Positions 44,541 through 57,172 of a stretch of 64,000 bases of DNA are shown piece after piece (position 1 is the stretch's first letter; each line of letters opens with the position of its first letter). The notes beneath the pieces were generated by a model. The model saw nothing but the letters and a program-made list of their open reading frames with translations. It was not told where the DNA came from and searched no databases. The stretch is from Allacma fusca (Eukaryota > Arthropoda > Collembola > Symphypleona > Sminthuridae). Position numbers and translations under genes: made by a program. The stretch lies in assembly GCA_947179485.1 (NCBI GenBank), contig OX359245.1, positions 59,693,067-59,757,066 of the forward strand, given 5' to 3'.

Positions 44541-47500
44541 CAGAAGTTTAACAGTTGTTTAAAATACGATGGAATTTGTCCGTTTAATGAGAACAACTTC
44601 GTGGTATACGGTTTGAAACATGATCCGAGCAGCAACAACAAAATGTTTTACAATTGCACAACGATGATCATTTCACAACTGTGTATCAGCATACTATTAG
44701 AAACGTGTTGATCATAGCATGATTCGTACATATTGTCATTACATGAAGTCACGTTAATACAGTTCTGTATATATGGTAAGCAAACACGTGGCATTTTCAA
44801 ATAGAGACTTTCTATGAATCTTGTTGTATTATTTGCACTCATTCTCAGTGTTACTCCGTATGCATACATGTTATGGCAGTAGCAAAGTATTAGCAAGTAT
44901 TTGCCATGAAATATACATGGGTATACAATTGTTACTATTTCACGCATTGTAGTTACATGCAGTAGCTTCAATGCAGCTCGTCATATGGTAAGCAACTTCG
45001 TGGTAATTTCAAATTAAGAGACTTAGTACGACTCACACTATAATAATTACAGCCTGTCTTGCCCCATATGAGCAAATGTTATACAATTGTTAACGTAATA
45101 GATGTATATGCTATACACTATAAATGTTTATACATTTATTTTAACGGCTTTTACAAACATTTGCTGTATTTACCCATACATTACTTCTAATCAGTCCGTG
45201 AGATAACGCATGTCACCTGTAATAGTGCGATCGTGATCATTACATAATTGTTAGTCTCTACATTGTCTGTTGTTTTTTAATCGGACTAGTTACACATTTA
45301 CTCAAAATGGTGACACTTCATGTTTTCACTTTTTATGATATCATGGATATACGGCTTTACATGACTGATTGTGGTCAGTTCAGTTACAACTGTGCTTCAT
45401 GATGCGACCATTTCATTCGTTGGAGAATACAATTAATATGTTGTTTTTATTCTATTGACCTACTATAATCCTCGTAAGTATACAGCTAATGAAATGAAGA
45501 CTTTATGTTTAAACGTGCTAACTGATGCAATACACTGACCTTATTACTTTTACGATTAGTTTTTATTCAAGCATACAACAATTATAACCTACACGAATGG
45601 ATTGTACAAAAAAATTGTTGTGTATAAATATGAACGCATGCATATACAACTTTATTAAATGATTTTGCTGTATATGCCTCACGCCATGTTTTTGCAATAA
45701 TAATTAATTTACACTTAAACATGAATGTGACACTAGCTGGCAAAAATCTTTATATATGTACTCACTACCACTCACATAAACCTTCTCCGTATATACACTG
45801 ATTTCAGTAGTCGGTTATTTGGTCCCTGTGAGTCTTGCACATAGGTGCGGAAACTACATGATAGTTATTGTTAAAATACAAAATGCAACTACATTTCCAA
45901 TAACATTAAAATAAAATTATAAATACAGATATACCAGGAGTAACTTAGTTGAAATACAAAATACAATACAAATATCATTTGGAATTTCGGCAAGACACAA
46001 AACAAAACAATGCGCTTCTTACAAAAACGAAAATACGAAATGAAAATACCGTATTTTAAATATAAAATACAAGTTTGAAATACTTAGAAATTCGTCTCGC
46101 AGTATGTATCTAAGATGCAGCTGTACCTCAAGTATATTCCTTTAAACACAGCATGAAGGTCGGACAATTTAACCAAATAATTGGCTACCCAAAAATTATT
46201 GAACAAACGTAAGCCGTGATGCACGTTATGAGAGTTTAGACCTGTGTACTGCAAAGTTAACAAGATGATCCTACATACAGAATATATTTCCTTAAAACGA
46301 ATAACCTTTAATAATTACATCATATTTAAAAATAATTTATCACGGATTCTGTGTCAGCATCACTAATTGTATTCTACCTCTGACATACATACTAGGCATG
46401 AGTATCTCGATTCATTTAAAATTCTCGACAGTCTTGTTCTTGTTTTAGAACAAAATATCGACATCGAGAATTTTATAAATCGAGACATCGAGAACACAAT
46501 CATATCGAGACAACCGAAACAGCCCAAAATTATTGAATAAGGATACACTAATGTACATCGTGGTTAATTGTGAAATTCCCTGTTATCATTAAAACCACAA
46601 CTTATTTAAAACTATAATAATGTAGTTCTCTCGATATAATTTTCTCCTGCTCATCTTGGATGTGATATGTTATTATTTTTCTCCACCGAATTATTTTTAA
46701 ATTTACTGCAGCAATATTTTTTTCATTGAACAGTGCACATCCGATTTCGGTTAATTTTTTCAGCCATAAATCAGACCAGAGATGCTCACCTGTCGACGGG
46801 TACCCTTCAAAGAATCCCTTCTTCAGGGATGGATGAGCTTTTTTCGAAAGAAATGACGGGAAGGGAATGAAGGTTGAACAAAATTACAAAGGACCAAGTC
46901 AGGCTTCAGCGCATTAATGAAAAAATTGCAGTTGACGGAGGGGTGCTTCAAAATCACCCTTCGCGCGCCTAATGTACCTTTCATGACAACTAACTTTACC
47001 GCTGTCAATACGTGCTTTTATTCACATGTTACGTACCAGGATACATATAATACGATGGTAAGACGGTTTCTGGCGGGTACTGCAAGTTTTTGTATTTTGA
47101 CTTTGTTGTCTCATGTTTGTAAATAAAATATTACTGAGGACGGAATATGGTGAGGGAAGATTACTACTGAAGGCTTAAGGAAGGATCTCAATACAACAAC
47201 TTCGAAGGAAGGGTGAAGGAAGGAATTATGTTTCCAAGTCTTCAATTTAAAGAGCTCGGAAGGAACGAAACGAATACATTTGTTTGCATTATAAGGTTTG
47301 TTATAAGGTACACACGTTTGACTGACGGTCCCAGTTCTATTGTCCCTTCATCATTGACATCATCACAACAACAACAATGCATACTATTTACCGCTTTCAA
47401 AAACTTGCACCAAATTCATGTTTTGTGTCCTAGCAAAATACATGTACATTATTTCAACTGCATGATACACAGTTTCCTTAACGTCCTTTTACTAATCATT

Positions 47501-47651
47501 TAAACCACATTACGGTTTATCTACATTGGTGTATTTATGGGTACACATACTACTTGCTATATTTTTCATTTACTGCTTATTGATGTCTAGCTAAACTAAT
47601 TATGTTACCACTACAGTGCTACATATACTCCGCAGTTTGTTGCTTACACAA
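44541..47651. other. Non-coding DNA with decayed transposon ends
   Basis: A direct repeat with TATGGTAAGCAA ... CGTGG(C/T)A occurs at about 44,774 and 44,985. A one-sided hAT-like end (TAGGCATGAGTATCTCGATT at 46,394, followed by ATCGAGA words to 46,510) resembles the end of the 5,440 element. CAGAGATGCTCACC with GAAGG/CCTTC words starts at 46,779. A GAAATACAAAATAC-rich patch lies at 45,870-46,085. No matching opposite ends were found. Confidence 0.4.
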
Positions 47652-49380
47652 TTAATCCATGTAATTCAGCAACAGTTGGTGATAATAACAACTAAGTTTT
47701 GTTTTTCTGCGCGCCTCTCCGTCTTTGCTTCCCTTCAACGGCACACCGAAAAAACAACTGTAGAATCGGGATACTGTGATTCCGAACACGAAGTACGTGA
47801 GGATTAGATAGGCAACTGCCGTTTTCCAATGTTCGCCCTCGAACAGCAACAACATTTCCCCTTCGCAACTTATCGCCGCATGTTTTATTTTTTGGCTGGA
47901 ATCACGTAACAATACCACGTGTGGGATTACCAGTTTTGTTGCCACGATGGTAGCAAATTCGTCCTCTCCCTGTTGCTTACAAGAAACAACAAATTATTAA
48001 ATACATACTTATGTTTCGTTTCGTTACGTAACGAAACAACTTACGTTTGCAATGTAGAAAATATCCTTCGCACTGCTTTTAAACGACAAATTGAACATTT
48101 TAAAAGCCTCCTATTCCGTGTCTGCTTCCTTAAGGCGGGCCTGCAACGCTTTAAAAAACCTGCTCACGTTTTCAAAATACATCTTTACAGCAAGAGAGCT
48201 TTCAAGCATTATTACCGCCTCAAGTTTAATCTGCAATGCACATGATACATGTGTCTTTACGTCCTTGCATGTCTTCATTGATTTACGCTTTCATGCTTTC
48301 AGAGTGAACATGTTTTTGTATACTCACGTAATCCGCATTGTAGTACAGCTGGTACGTACTCAGCATTGTTGCTAACCCCAACTGTTTAATTTCAAAAGTT
48401 CTGTAATCAAAAGTTTCTCGGCAGCACTCAACCAATTCCAGCGTGTCGGCGTTCGGATCGCTCATAAGTCCGTCCAATTTACATTTTTTGACTACCATTT
48501 CCACCGATTTGTCCCCGTTTTCCATTTTCCTGTTTTTTATACTCATTAACAATTCACATTACTTCAAACACTGCTGCGCGGAAAAACGTTTACGTCTTAC
48601 AAAACTATGCTGCCTTTGAACTTCGCAATTAAAGGAACAATTTTCGGATACTCACAATATTTCAACTATTTTTACTGGCTTTCCTCGTGGCTCGACTTGC
48701 AACCCAGCAGTATATCTTCGGTTTTTCCTGTTCCTGCGTCGAATGCTATTCACCTCAGCTATTATAGGTGCTATCAGGAAACCCTACACATATTCACGGT
48801 ATCAAGAGTTTGTTTTAATTACATATCACAACTCATTCCTTTCGGAACATCGACCTCACCACTTCAAAACTTACATTCATATGCGGAATGCGCGTTGATT
48901 GCTTTCGCCCATATTTTTGATAATCCGCACTACAGTCACCTGCTAAGATGTTGAGTCGCGGATACTCCACCAAGAGTTTCTGTCCCAATGTTTTGTAGCT
49001 AGTGCTGTTCCCAATCTGTTGTTCTATACAGCTATCGGCTATTTGCCCTACAAATGCTATTTTCGAACGTCGAATTCCATCCACGTTGGGAACCGCATCT
49101 TTCAATAACCTCCGGCAATCTCCTTCAAATGTTGGCACCTGTATCTTGTCCTACGTATCATTTGTTCAAACATCTAGTTCAAACACGTTGTAGCATGACA
49201 ATTGCTAACATTATCTTTTTATTCCAGCTATGGTTTGCCTCCATTATGTTTGTCCACGATCCTTTACTTAGTTTGCCATCTTGCTCAACAAATTCTTTCA
49301 GAATCATGTATTTACTAACATGTAGTTTCTGCCCGTCATCATTTGCTCCTGTTTCGTCCACGAGTTCTGCAGGTACTGTC
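47652..49380 (-). pseudogene. Five-exon gene relict, uncharacterised family
   Basis: Minus-strand exons: about 49,364-49,180 (KYMILKEFVEQDGKLSKGSW), about 49,138-48,885 (SYKTLGQKLLVEYPRLNILA), 48,546-48,328 (starts MSIKNRKMENGDKSVEMVVK), 48,230-48,045 and 47,969-47,652 (KLVIPHVVLLRD, EGEHWKTAVAYLILTYFVFG). The last three have good splice sites (GATTAC|GTGAGT, TTGCAG|ATTA, GCAAAC|GTAAGT, CAACAG|GGAG) and keep phase 0, but exon 4 contains an in-frame TAG. The motif order (LG.LL..YP.L, then a final VxxxEGE...A..L...YxF block) matches a common uncharacterised animal protein type often found among mobile DNA. I cannot name it. Confidence 0.5.
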
Positions 49381-50013
49381 TCTTTTTATTACAAGTACGT
49401 TTTCATGTTAACACCAGTAATTTATTTACGCATACTTCCATGCACGTAACATTCATATCAGCTTCGGTGTTCCACCATTTTCGTTAACTTCCCATTACAC
49501 TTACACCAACTACATTTTCCTACTTTACCATTATCTTGTACTTTTATTATCGACGCGTTACAACTACATTACTGCTTACGTAATCAAGATAACTTTGTTA
49601 AGGTTGGTACTGCTTTAGAGTTTCTTTCACCTTATAGGCCTGCCACATAACAGATGTATTTTTTCCCTTTTTCACTGCACTCACTTTCCATGTTACCTAA
49701 AAATTGCACCTTACACATTAGTTTAATTGTTATTTTTTACAATTCATTGCGCTTATACATGCAGATATTACATACGATCACGATCTCGATATTTCACGTA
49801 CAGGCACATTGATCACATAACTAAATGCGAAATACTCGGCGTATACGGTTAACTCCCTACTTCGGATCATATTTTACGCTTATGTTGCCTGATATACACT
49901 ATATTTGCCCTACTTTGTTAAAACATGTCTCTTGTGCGTGATTGTGTACTGTAATCCACATTACTGTACACATTTATTATTTTTTGTTTACCAGTATTTC
50001 ATAGTGTGAACAT
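49381..50013. other. Pyrimidine-rich non-coding stretch
   Basis: Sampled lines here (49,441-49,560) are about two-thirds pyrimidine on the plus strand. No frame or repeat is recognisable. Confidence 0.5.
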
Positions 50014-50033
50014 CACTGGTCTCGAGACCAGTG
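50014..50033. repeat. 20-bp perfect palindrome
   Basis: CACTGGTCTCGAGACCAGTG is its own reverse complement. It sits at the point where strand composition changes from pyrimidine-rich to purine-rich. Confidence 0.9.
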
Positions 50034-50190
50034 CTTATACCATGCACCACCGAACCGACCACTGATTACAGCATGCACCATCGAACCTGAAACATGAAAT
50101 CATCGACCCGACCAGTATCTACAGCACACACCATGGATCCCATGTGTAGGTCATAACGTACATCCCCGAACCGACCAGTATTACATGTAC
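50034..50190. repeat. Degenerate tandem repeat with CGAACCGACCA
   Basis: About four degenerate units spaced 35-45 bases apart carry CGA(A/C)CCGACCA followed by an (A/G)T(A/T)(C/T)TACA-like tail. Confidence 0.6.
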
Positions 50191-51056
50191 TCATGTTGTG
50201 ATTACCTTCAAACTAAGTACACTGCCTGTATGAACTGCCATGAAACTGCCTTTAGCATTATTCGCTACAACTGTAACGACCAAGTGGCAACAGTCGTCTG
50301 GAAGGAAAAACGAATGTGACGTAAGAGACGGGAAATACTGACCGCGAAGAATCAGTGTAAGTTGTGTATTGCGGAATACCTTACATGTAACAAAAACCAT
50401 GTTGCAAAAAAAGACAATGAACTGGCTCATTCTATTGCAAACGCAACGAAATGTGTGTTCGTGCGTGAATGTGTAATACATGACGCAGAAAACAGTAGCA
50501 GTATGACAAGGTTAAAAACGGGGCACCGGTAAAGCATGAAGTACGATTTCTGACTAACACAAACATCACGTTTACATGTTGTAAGAATACAAACAGTGCG
50601 ACACAAAATCGTTGGCAGTAATAGTTGTACACTTTTTCCTGTGGTACGCATGATCATCACGCTATACTGAAACGGTATTAGATGTCCTTTTGTACAATTT
50701 TCATAAACGAAATACAACTATTTTCCTCGGGTTTGTCCACGGGTTTATGGACACATGATTGGGTGGTACAATCGCTGGCAGTGGCAACAGTTACGCGTGT
50801 GTTGGGTACAACGCGAACAAAACTTGGGAACAACTTCATTTGTCACTGTGGAAATGCGTATCACAACGAAATGGGTCGAAAGGTACTGCAGACACGTCTT
50901 TATTGTATGTGTGATCCATTGAACTTTTTTAAAAGTTCGATGGTTAAAATAATCATGGGGGTGCCGTTTAAGCTCGAGAATGTATGTACGTATATCAGTA
51001 GAGCCAGAATTGATGTAGCCTTTAGTTTGTATAAGTTTGTACGGGGTACGTGTGAG
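50191..51056. other. Purine-rich stretch with one unassigned frame
   Basis: A 132-codon plus frame begins at 50,682. Its first ATG product contains CHCGNAYHNEMG and a Cys-rich end but resembles nothing I know, and its tail runs into the hAT element that starts at 51,057. Composition is strongly purine-rich around 50,281-50,340. Confidence 0.35.
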
Positions 51057-52329
51057 CAGTGCTGCGATCGGGTCAAGTAATTTCAAAACTTGACCATGAA
51101 CTTGACTTGACCACGAAACTTCAAGTAATTTTCAAGACATAACCTGAACTTGATAACTCGCGTTCGTGTAATTACTTGACTTGTCAAGTTCAAGTAATCA
51201 AGTAACTTTTGTAAGACCCGAACTTGATCAAGTAGTTAAATTTCCAAACTTGACTTGAACTTGACTTGACCATGACTTGAACGCGACTTGAACTTGATAA
51301 TTCAAGTTAATTATCTCAAAAAATTAAACATGACCACAATAACTTGTCGAACTTCCTGCAGCAAATTATTTCCTTCAGACTGAAAACCAAAATGCATTCA
51401 GAAAATAATTTTACTGCTACTTTTTATTTAAAACCATTCGAGGACAACTTTGAGCGTATACTGAATACAGTAAAGTAAAAGTTCGATATAAGGGACTATA
51501 TAATTTATAAAGGAATTTCCCTTATACAAAACGTCTAAAGGATTGTGTAAATGAAAGTTGGTGTCAAACAAATGCATCCCTGATATCGATACATTCCTTA
51601 TAAGCTGAGCCCTTATAACGGACTTTCACTGTATATCTGACGAGTTTTACATGGTGTCAAGTTTTATTTAATGTTTATATATGTATATATACATATACCT
51701 ATTTGAGAATTACCAGTACTCTTAATTTAAAATTTAATAAACTAGTATTTACTTATTTATTAAACGCTTTTTGTAAAGAGCTATCCAAGCTCAATTTATA
51801 TTGGAATTTATTTACACAAGTTGAAACTAATAATTCTAAGCAACAATATGAATTATCAAGATAATTCTTTCATTTCATGGAAATGCCGCTGCAACAACTA
51901 ACAATGAGCATGGCCTGGTAAACAAGACCTTTATAAAACGGACTCTGATTTTGAATTTTGTCCTTTGATTTATGGCATACGCAAACAATATTCCCTGGAC
52001 ACGATATGAAATTGGATTGTGATTTTGAGATTCCTTCCGTCCTTTATGGCATACGCAATGTAAAATTACTTGAACTTGACCATGAAATCTCAAGTTCGTG
52101 GTCAAGTTTTTTCTTTCCATTACTTGACCCTGAACTTGACTTGAGATTCAAGTCAATTTCTCTTACTTGTACTTGAACCTGACTTGTCTTAGAATTTCAT
52201 GGTCAAGACGAGTACGTACTTGAACTTGACCCGAAAGATTCAAGTAAAAACATTGACCTACTTGAACTTGACCCGAACTTGAACTTGACTTGAAAACTCA
52301 AGTATTACTTGAACTTGTCCGCAGCACTG
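51057..52329. mobile_element. hAT element with CAAGTTCAAGT arrays, 1,273 bp
   Basis: The ends CAGTGCTGCGATCGGGTCAA and (inwards from the right) CAGTGCTGCGGACAAGTTCA are flanked by CGTGTGAG / TGTGTGAG, a 7-of-8 target duplication. Subterminal zones (51,070-51,310 and 52,055-52,320) consist largely of ACTTGAACTTGAC and CAAGTTCAAGT words. The interior lacks transposase and contains a second, nested MITE. Confidence 0.9.
51468..51631. mobile_element. Pogo/Tigger-like MITE nested in the hAT element
   Basis: The ends CAGTAAAGTAAAAGTTCGAT and (inwards) CAGTGAAAGTCCGTTATAAG are inverted and flanked by TA on both sides (51,466-51,467 and 51,632-51,633). It is 164 bp with no coding capacity. TA targets and CAGTR-type ends fit the pogo/Tigger group. 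Confidence 0.75.
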
Positions 52330-52478
52330 TGTGTGAGTTACGAAATAGAAAACGGAATACAAATTGGTCCCAAAAACAGACATTTGAATGTAGAAAAAGG
52401 AGCAAGGACTGAATATAAGGGCACGTCGGAGATGATGGAACTGAAACAACGATGCATGGCAATTAAGGATGGAAAAGA

Positions 52479-53187
52479 CCGGGACTGCGGTCTGGTGGTG
52501 TAGTGAATCTGTAAGGTTGCAGAAGAGTCGGCTTTTGACTCTAGCTCACTCCAAAATAATTTCAGGTCATTTCTATCTTTCTCTATACACTATCGATATG
52601 CAAATGAGGTCTGGAGGCATGTTGCGCATTCTTGGAAGAGTATCAGCAGGAGTAGTGTGTGCCGTACACTGATAATGATTCGTAAGATGAATTGGTGTAT
52701 TTGTATATACTTCGACTGCTGATATCTCGGATAAGATTGTGTCCGTGGCATGTCCCGTGTCTCCTCCCTTGACTGCATATCCTCTGTCTCTACCTGTAGC
52801 TTCACATTTCACTCTCTCTATCTCTATAGCTAAGTCTGCGTATGTGTGTGGTGATATACATGCTTGCGAGACTGCGGGGATGCTGTGTGTGACACCGGGT
52901 ATGTGTTTTGAAACTGTTTGTGCTAATGTATAGCGGACTGCACACGTAGCGGGGGCCTAGACCTCTACCTTCGGTTATTAGTCATATGATGACAAGTTTA
53001 CATGCAGGCCTGTGGTTGAGTAAGTGTGGAATGGGCGGCCGCCCCACTTCACAGTACGCAGCTAATGGTCCAGAATGGCTCCAATTTGTAAAAAAATTAA
53101 AGATAATAAAGGAGGTAAAGAAAGCTCTGTAAGGCCTTAAGGGCAAGAAATCGGAGTATAAACCCCAAATAAAAAAATAAAAATAAA
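52479..53187 (+). mobile_element. Poly(A)-type retroposon with 17-bp target duplication
   Basis: ATTAAGGATGGAAAAGA occurs at 52,462-52,478 and again at 53,188-53,204, bracketing 709 bases that end in an A-rich AAATAAAAAAATAAAAAT tail. This is the mark of target-primed reverse transcription. The head (GCGGTCTGGTGGTGTAGTG) has a tRNA A-box flavour, so a SINE is possible, although a 5'-truncated LINE without surviving ORF is equally open. Confidence 0.85.
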
Positions 53188-53204
53188 ATTAAGGATGGAA
53201 AAGA

Positions 53205-54039
53205 ACAAAACAGTGGTGTAAAGGAGAAATTGACCTGTCATGACCACCAACCAGGTCCCCATCCAAAAACGTGATACTTAGAAGATGTATGTGTTTGTAA
53301 AATATGGTTTCGCGAAGACTGACACTTTTGTAGTTGCGCAACAGTGCTGTTGTAAGTAGAAGGTTGTAAAAGTGATCAAGTGTTAGTATTACCGTTGTTC
53401 AAAAACCGGAATAACAAATGATATGAAAATGTGGGGTTGAAAAAAAATTGTTGTGACGACAAGCAACCACTGAATAGTAATGTATGTAAACATGCATGTA
53501 AAGTATGAAGTATGTAATAGTGTGTCTATCATTGCCAAAATACTGGAAATTTGATGTAACAACTAAGAATGCCAATATTCGGCTACGTTGGAAGTAATTC
53601 ATATTACGTCTGCCGGTAATCCATACAAGCTGGTTAGAGTTATGGTACATGCATACTGTCCTGCAATGCATGTGGTAGTCTGTGTATAAGTCACGGGTTG
53701 CAGATTTAAGTTTTAGTGGAAAAATAAAGTAAGACAAGAACCGTGAAATCACATTTTGTATTATGTATGTTTGAATGATACCTTGTTATTATGGACACAC
53801 TAACGTGTTCCACGCATACGAAACAACACGTACACAAATTCCCGTACAATGTTAGCGTTTGGTAGCCAGTGTGTATGATTCAGCATATGTATGTATATAA
53901 CAAATCCCTCACATATGTAGAAGTGATGAATATTCCGAAATTTGGCCACATGCAAAGGTCAGATACCCTGTAATAACATGAAAGTAAAAGTAGATGTTAA
54001 AACAGGAATGTGAGGAAGTACGTAGAAATCACTAACAAG
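53205..54039. other. Purine-rich non-coding DNA
   Basis: A stretch near 53,905-53,945 (CATATGTAGAAGTGATGAAT then TTCCGAAAT) resembles part of the 260-bp tandem unit at 59.6 kb in direct orientation. No frame is supportable. Confidence 0.45.
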
Positions 54040-54640
54040 GTAACATTTTCAGAAGGTAAAAGTGGAATGAAACAAAGCAAAGCACGTGTTTCAGTACTCA
54101 CCGATTATGTTGCAAAACACAGGTAAATGGCGTGCGTTATGCCCCGTTGTAGTAGGACACGACACCAAAGATAAAATTTAAAAGAGTACTGCAGGTAGGG
54201 AACTTGTGTTGTTAAAACAAATCAATTTTAAATCCCATTTGGATTTTGAGTTTTTAATAGTCAATGAAATTATGATATATATGAAGTCAAGAAAATGCAA
54301 GTTGTAATGAGCGCAGTGATATGTCGTTCGACAAAAATCACCCAAAACTAATCCCTCCATGAAGCATGGCGCATCAGTAAGTATGTAGACGATGAGATAT
54401 ATTCGTTCCGTATGTGCATACGAATGAACAAGACTAATAAGTTTTGATGTTAGCATGTACAAGAGTAGTAAATTATAACACCGCCCCCCCCCACCCGCAA
54501 AAATAGCGTCACGTTTTATGCGAAAGTAATTTCTCCTGGATGTGCAGTACAGATGTTCGGGCAGAATGAAACTTTGCCGTTTGATGTGCATTTGTACAGG
54601 CAGGGTTACTGAAACGAAAATATCGTGGCTTTTGTGCTTA
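54040..54640. repeat. Left arm of a long imperfect inverted repeat
   Basis: Its reverse complement aligns through 58,090-58,740. Shared blocks in order include CTACATAC(A/T)TACTGATGCG, TAAAAACTCAAAATCC, TTTTAAATTTT, CGGTGAGTACT and CTGAAAATGTTACCTTGT. Identity looks like 70-75% by eye. A 196-codon minus frame (54,768-54,178) overlaps it but is not conserved in the other arm. Confidence 0.8.
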
Positions 54641-54937
54641 TACGCACCTGACCTCATGGCATTGTGTAATATTTGGCGTGTTGGTGACGTAAGCAGAAAG
54701 ATGTAAGCTGTATGAGTCCATGAAGGTTTTTTCCCCATTTGCGTGCATTCTGATATAATAGTACCCATGTAGTTGTAAGCAATTGTATTGTTACTGAAGA
54801 AGTATATGAAAAATCATTAGGCTGAATGCAAGACTGATGGCGAGCGGATTAAAAAATTTGTTGTTTTAAGGATTACGAAATGGTTGGGTGTGGTAAGTAT
54901 AATTAGTGCATTCCCTGTGTAATCTCCGAATTTTGAT

Positions 54938-57172
54938 CAGAGCTGCTTGCAAGTATCAGGTAGTACCAGGAAAATACCCATCGGATCGGGTTCGGGTCGA
55001 ATAAAGGTTAGCTAAAGTAAAGTACCTGATTGTGGGGTCGAGTGCGGGTATTTGCAAGATGCAAACCTGAAAATTCAGAACGGGTAGCCGTCAAGGTGGG
55101 GTAAAAACAAAATATCTGAACGCTTTATCGGGTTCAGTTTCGGGGCGCAGTACATGAAATACGTGTACCCCAACGTGGCATTGCAGGTACTTTGCAGCAG
55201 GATTGCTGATGTTGGTAAACGTTTGCAAAAACAATTACGGATTTGGTTGATTGAAATAAGATTGTTTTGATTTGAATCAACGTTTTATGATTCTAATGCA
55301 GAATGACATGACACGATAGAATTACCGTACCAATTTCTGGACTTTAATTTTCTTGATGATATTGCACACTTTGCGCAACAATTAAACCTGAACATTTACT
55401 AAAAATTGTGAGAGAGAATTACAACGGCAAGTAAAGTAATTGGAGATACAAAGCTGGCTGAATATCAAGTCCAAATATCAGAAGTATGCATGTAAAAGCT
55501 GTAGTAGTAATTGTGACAGTTTTGACGAAACTCAAAATATTAGAGTTGGTGTAAACAAATGTGGATTTGTCTGCGTACGTAATTATAACATTACTGTCAA
55601 AATTTGTCACTTTCAAAACGATGCTATGTCAGAAAGAGTGGTTGTAGGTATGTTGTTGTGGGCACTGAGTTTATTGTAGGGATGGGACTTCGTTGGGATG
55701 AATATTGTCCACGTATTATTGTGTGGCGAGGTCGGGAAACATATTTGTGTGCCAGAATTTCGAAACGAGACGGAATAATAATCCGTGGGGCACAAAAGTC
55801 ATGCCCAGAAATAGCGTTAGTAAGTTATAATATTTCGAAACTAGCTCTCAGGCAACCGAATAGATTGTACGTAAAATGAGAATGCCGAAATACCCGAAGT
55901 AGCCTGGAAATGACAAAAATCCAAACTGGTCTCATGGCCAAAAATCAGTGAAGCCGCATAAATTCCCGTTGCACAACGTTTGTAGAAGCCAAAGGTCGTA
56001 TTACGTAAGTGGGAAAGTCGAGCAACCAATTCTGAGGTAAATCAGCTATTGTGTGGAAAAAATCAAGGGATTGCAATTTTTGATGTAAATAAAGATCTAA
56101 ATCAACGTGATTTAAATCAAGCCACCTTGATTTGCAGGTATTTATTTCCGCGAATAAAAAAGACATGTCACGAGAATAAAACTTTAAAATCTACATGCAG
56201 TGTTTATAATGGCACCTGTTTGAGAAAAACAGGGTTGTATGGGTCAGATTGTTATTGGAAGACGGGAGTAATCCTGACAGTGAAAAATATACCTGGCAGA
56301 AAAAAATTCAAAATGAAGCGATTGTTTTGAGAACAGGGATGTTTAAATACGTTTAAATTATGTTGGAGGAGCTGTTCTAATATGTTGGCATGTTTAAGGA
56401 AGTTTTGTTTAGTGAAAACGGTGATTTTTAGGTTTGGTCGAATCTATTTGTTAGGGATTTAACATCGTGTACTGATATTATTTTTTTAAGTAGGGAAATT
56501 GTTAAATCATTGAGGACCTACCGGCTGTGACATAAAAATCAACAAAAATAATCGGAAAGGATCTTCAAGGAAGATTTTTAAAAAATCAAATTCCTGCAGG
56601 GAGATGGAATCCCAAAGTGTGTAGCAAACCGTCAACCAAGCTTGTGTGGTAAATATGTTGGGGAGTTAAAACTCAACGGGTTTTTATGTAATGATTACAA
56701 GGAAGTAAGTGTGTAAGTACAAACTAAGTTTTCAACATGAGTGAAGAAGTAACTGAAGGCATTGCAAAAATAAAACGGAATGAAGATGAGAGAAGACAAG
56801 AGCATAGGCCAGTGAAGAAATTAGTAGCACACAGCCAATTCACCCAGTGTGATGAGGATCATAAAGTAAAAGTACCCTGTGTTTTGAGGCTGTTTACGCA
56901 AACTTTTAGAGCTATCATTAAGATAAAAGTACGATCGTTTGCAATACCTGAAAGACAGGTTCAGGTTAAGGTTCGGGTCGGATTCGGGTTGGTTCCAAAA
57001 ATCAGGTAATTTGTCAGGTTCGGGTATTGTAGTTATACCCGACGAAAAGTACCTGACAAGTAAAGGATCAGACTGAGCAAGTTCGGGTCAAAAAAAAATT
57101 TTAACTGAAATGTCAGGTTCGGGTCGGGTTCAGGTGCGGATCCTGATTGTGTAAAACCTGAAAGCAGCTGTG
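54938..57172. mobile_element. Second copy of the CAGAGCTGCTT hAT family, 2,235 bp
   Basis: The ends CAGAGCTGCTTGCAAGTATC and (inwards) CACAGCTGCTTTCAGGTTTT match those of the 20,446-24,142 element in reverse orientation. Flanks ATTTTGAT / ATTTGGAT are a 7-of-8 target duplication. Subterminal CGGGTTCGGGTCGG arrays lie at 54,975-55,160 and 56,950-57,150. The interior (55,240-56,940) has no intact transposase. Two possible relict BED-finger scraps (KYACKSC near 55,490; AHSQFTQCDEDHKVKVPC near 56,830) are too short to trust. It sits in the loop of the 54/58-kb inverted repeat. Confidence 0.88.

Noticed and set aside
46394-46510. hAT end TAGGCATGAGTATCTCGATT with ATCGAGA words, as a full element
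   Set aside because: No opposite terminus or 8-bp duplication could be found, so only a one-sided remnant is defensible.
54178-54768. A 196-codon ATG-started minus frame
   Set aside because: It overlaps the left arm of the inverted repeat, the matching region of the right arm is full of stops, and the product resembles no family. Probably chance in a purine-skewed region.
56737-57009. Plus frame MSEEVTEG... with a BED-finger-like AHSQFTQCDEDHKVKVPC
   Set aside because: The position and direction do not fit the transposase layout of the related element at 20,446-24,142, and the second Cys/His pair is missing.
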